Positions 5,235 through 5,773 of a stretch of 5,773 nt of DNA are shown here, one piece after another. The translations under genes and the position numbers were made by a program. Numbering within the stretch: position 1 is the stretch's first letter; the number at the start of each line of letters is the position of its first letter. This DNA is from Kiritimatiellia bacterium (lineage in GTDB: Bacteria; Verrucomicrobiota; Kiritimatiellia; RFP12; UBA1067): NCBI GenBank assembly GCA_016303225.1, contig JAEDMC010000175.1:1-5773 (forward strand). Direction: 5' to 3'. Under the pieces are notes generated by a model, which was not told the origin of the DNA, did not search any database, and saw only the letters and a list, made by a program, of their open reading frames with translations.

Positions 5235-5773
5235 TCCACGTCCTCCTTCTCGGTGTCTTCAAGGTAATTGAGGATGAACTGCATCGAACGTCCCTTGCGC
5301 GAGACCTCGACGCGCATCTTGTACTTGCCCGGCAGCCCCTTGAGCGCGGCCTCGTAAATCGGATCAAGGTCAGCGATGGTCTTCACCGACTTGCCGTCGA
5401 TCGAAAGGATAACATCCTTCTGCTTCAGGCCCGAGACGGACGCATTGCCCTCCCACGACGTCGCCGCGACGTACAGTCCGCCCTCCGGCGCGAAGAACGC
5501 GAGCTCGGGTTCGGCAAACTGGTTGATCTCCTTCGCCGTGAGGCCCCAGCGCTCATAGGCCTTTTGTTCGCCCTCGACGCGTCCCTTCTCGCACGGCGCG
5601 ACCTTGATTTCAAGTGTCTTCCCGCCGCGCTCGACCGAGAACGCCACGTCCTTCCCGAACGGCAGGCGTCCAAGCCGCCGCTCCAGGGCCGGCAGGTCCT
5701 CAACGTTCATGATCGTCACCTGCTGTCCGTCGATTGCCGTAATATGGTCGTTCGGGAGAAAACCCGCCTTGCG
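5231..5773 (-). CDS. PDZ-domain protein, C-terminal part (probable HtrA/DegP-like protease or relative; partial)
   Basis: The frame is open to the window edge, so the N-terminus is missing. 180 residues are visible before the TGA at 5233-5231. A GTG at 5719 lies inside a PDZ domain and is not a credible start, because the codons before it already read KAGFLPNDHITAIDGQQ, the typical PDZ strand and helix pattern. The first PDZ covers visible residues 1 to about 60, ending VAFSVERGGKTLEIKV. The second covers about 85-170 (GLYVAATSWEGNASVSGLKQ, DVILSIDGKSVKTIADL, YKMRVEVSRKG). Two C-terminal PDZ domains are the layout of periplasmic DegP/DegQ-type proteases, where they bind the C-termini of clients and control assembly. 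The protease domain, if present, would be outside the window. It could also be a second pseudoprotease or a PDZ-only protein. Its stop overlaps the next start (ATGA), so the two products are probably made together. Confidence 0.85.
   Translation of the reverse strand, partial: RKAGFLPNDHITAIDGQQVTIMNVEDLPALERRLGRLPFGKDVAFSVERGGKTLEIKVAPCEKGRVEGEQKAYERWGLTAKEINQFAEPELAFFAPEGGLYVAATSWEGNASVSGLKQKDVILSIDGKSVKTIADLDPIYEAALKGLPGKYKMRVEVSRKGRSMQFILNYLEDTEKEDVE
5242..5248 (-). promoter_or_regulatory. Ribosome binding site AAGGAGG inside the end of the upstream gene
   Basis: AAGGAGG (5248-5242) lies 7 bases before ATG 5234 and overlaps the codons for the last residues (EKEDVE) of the upstream PDZ protein. 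Together with the ATGA start/stop overlap it indicates tight translational coupling of the two PDZ genes. Confidence 0.85.

Noticed and set aside
3093..5267. 724-residue plus-strand frame
   Set aside because: It is antisense to the pseudoprotease gene, rich in Arg, His and Leu, with no domain or signal. The minus-strand frame has a signal peptide, PDZ motifs and a ribosome site.

Overview
All supported genes in this window lie on the minus strand, so transcription runs from position 5773 towards position 1. The DNA is GC-rich and uses the standard code. Several starts have a good Shine-Dalgarno (SD) sequence. The gene types (exported PDZ proteins with a decayed trypsin-like fold, a long FloT/YqiK-type flotillin, a winged-helix protein ending in a GPDKGGHW-like motif) suggest a Gram-negative environmental or gut bacterium. 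My impression is the Verrucomicrobiota/Kiritimatiellota/Lentisphaerota group, but there is no marker gene here, so this is weak.

Block A (3009-5773) holds two overlapping envelope genes. The first, at 5231-5773, is cut by the window edge. Its visible part is two PDZ domains, as at the C-terminus of an HtrA/DegP-like protease. Its stop overlaps the next start (ATGA). The second gene, at 3009-5234, encodes a 741-residue exported protein. It appears to carry two degenerate trypsin-like halves without a recognisable catalytic triad, followed by two PDZ domains. The pair looks like a protease or protease-like protein with a pseudoprotease partner.

Block B (1-2956) starts after a short AT-rich gap of 52 bases that holds a candidate extended -10 promoter. 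It encodes a flotillin (1469-2956), a small winged-helix protein with a repeat-encoded basic linker (984-1463), an 85-residue two-helix membrane protein (713-970), a 193-residue single-helix protein with a Cys/His-rich tail (94-675), and the first 25 codons of another membrane protein (1-76). Gaps of 5, 13, 37 and 17 bases suggest one operon. The usual flotillin partner NfeD is not visible. The downstream genes are small, unfamiliar, partly AT-richer and mostly membrane-associated.

The most unusual points are the tandem pseudoprotease, the flotillin operon with unrecognised small membrane partners, a 13/14-base repeat translated in two frames inside the winged-helix gene, and a start/stop overlap chain (TAATG then GTGA) between that gene and the next. 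No stretch over 300 bases lacks a gene. No rRNA, tRNA, CRISPR array, insertion sequence or convincing terminator was seen.
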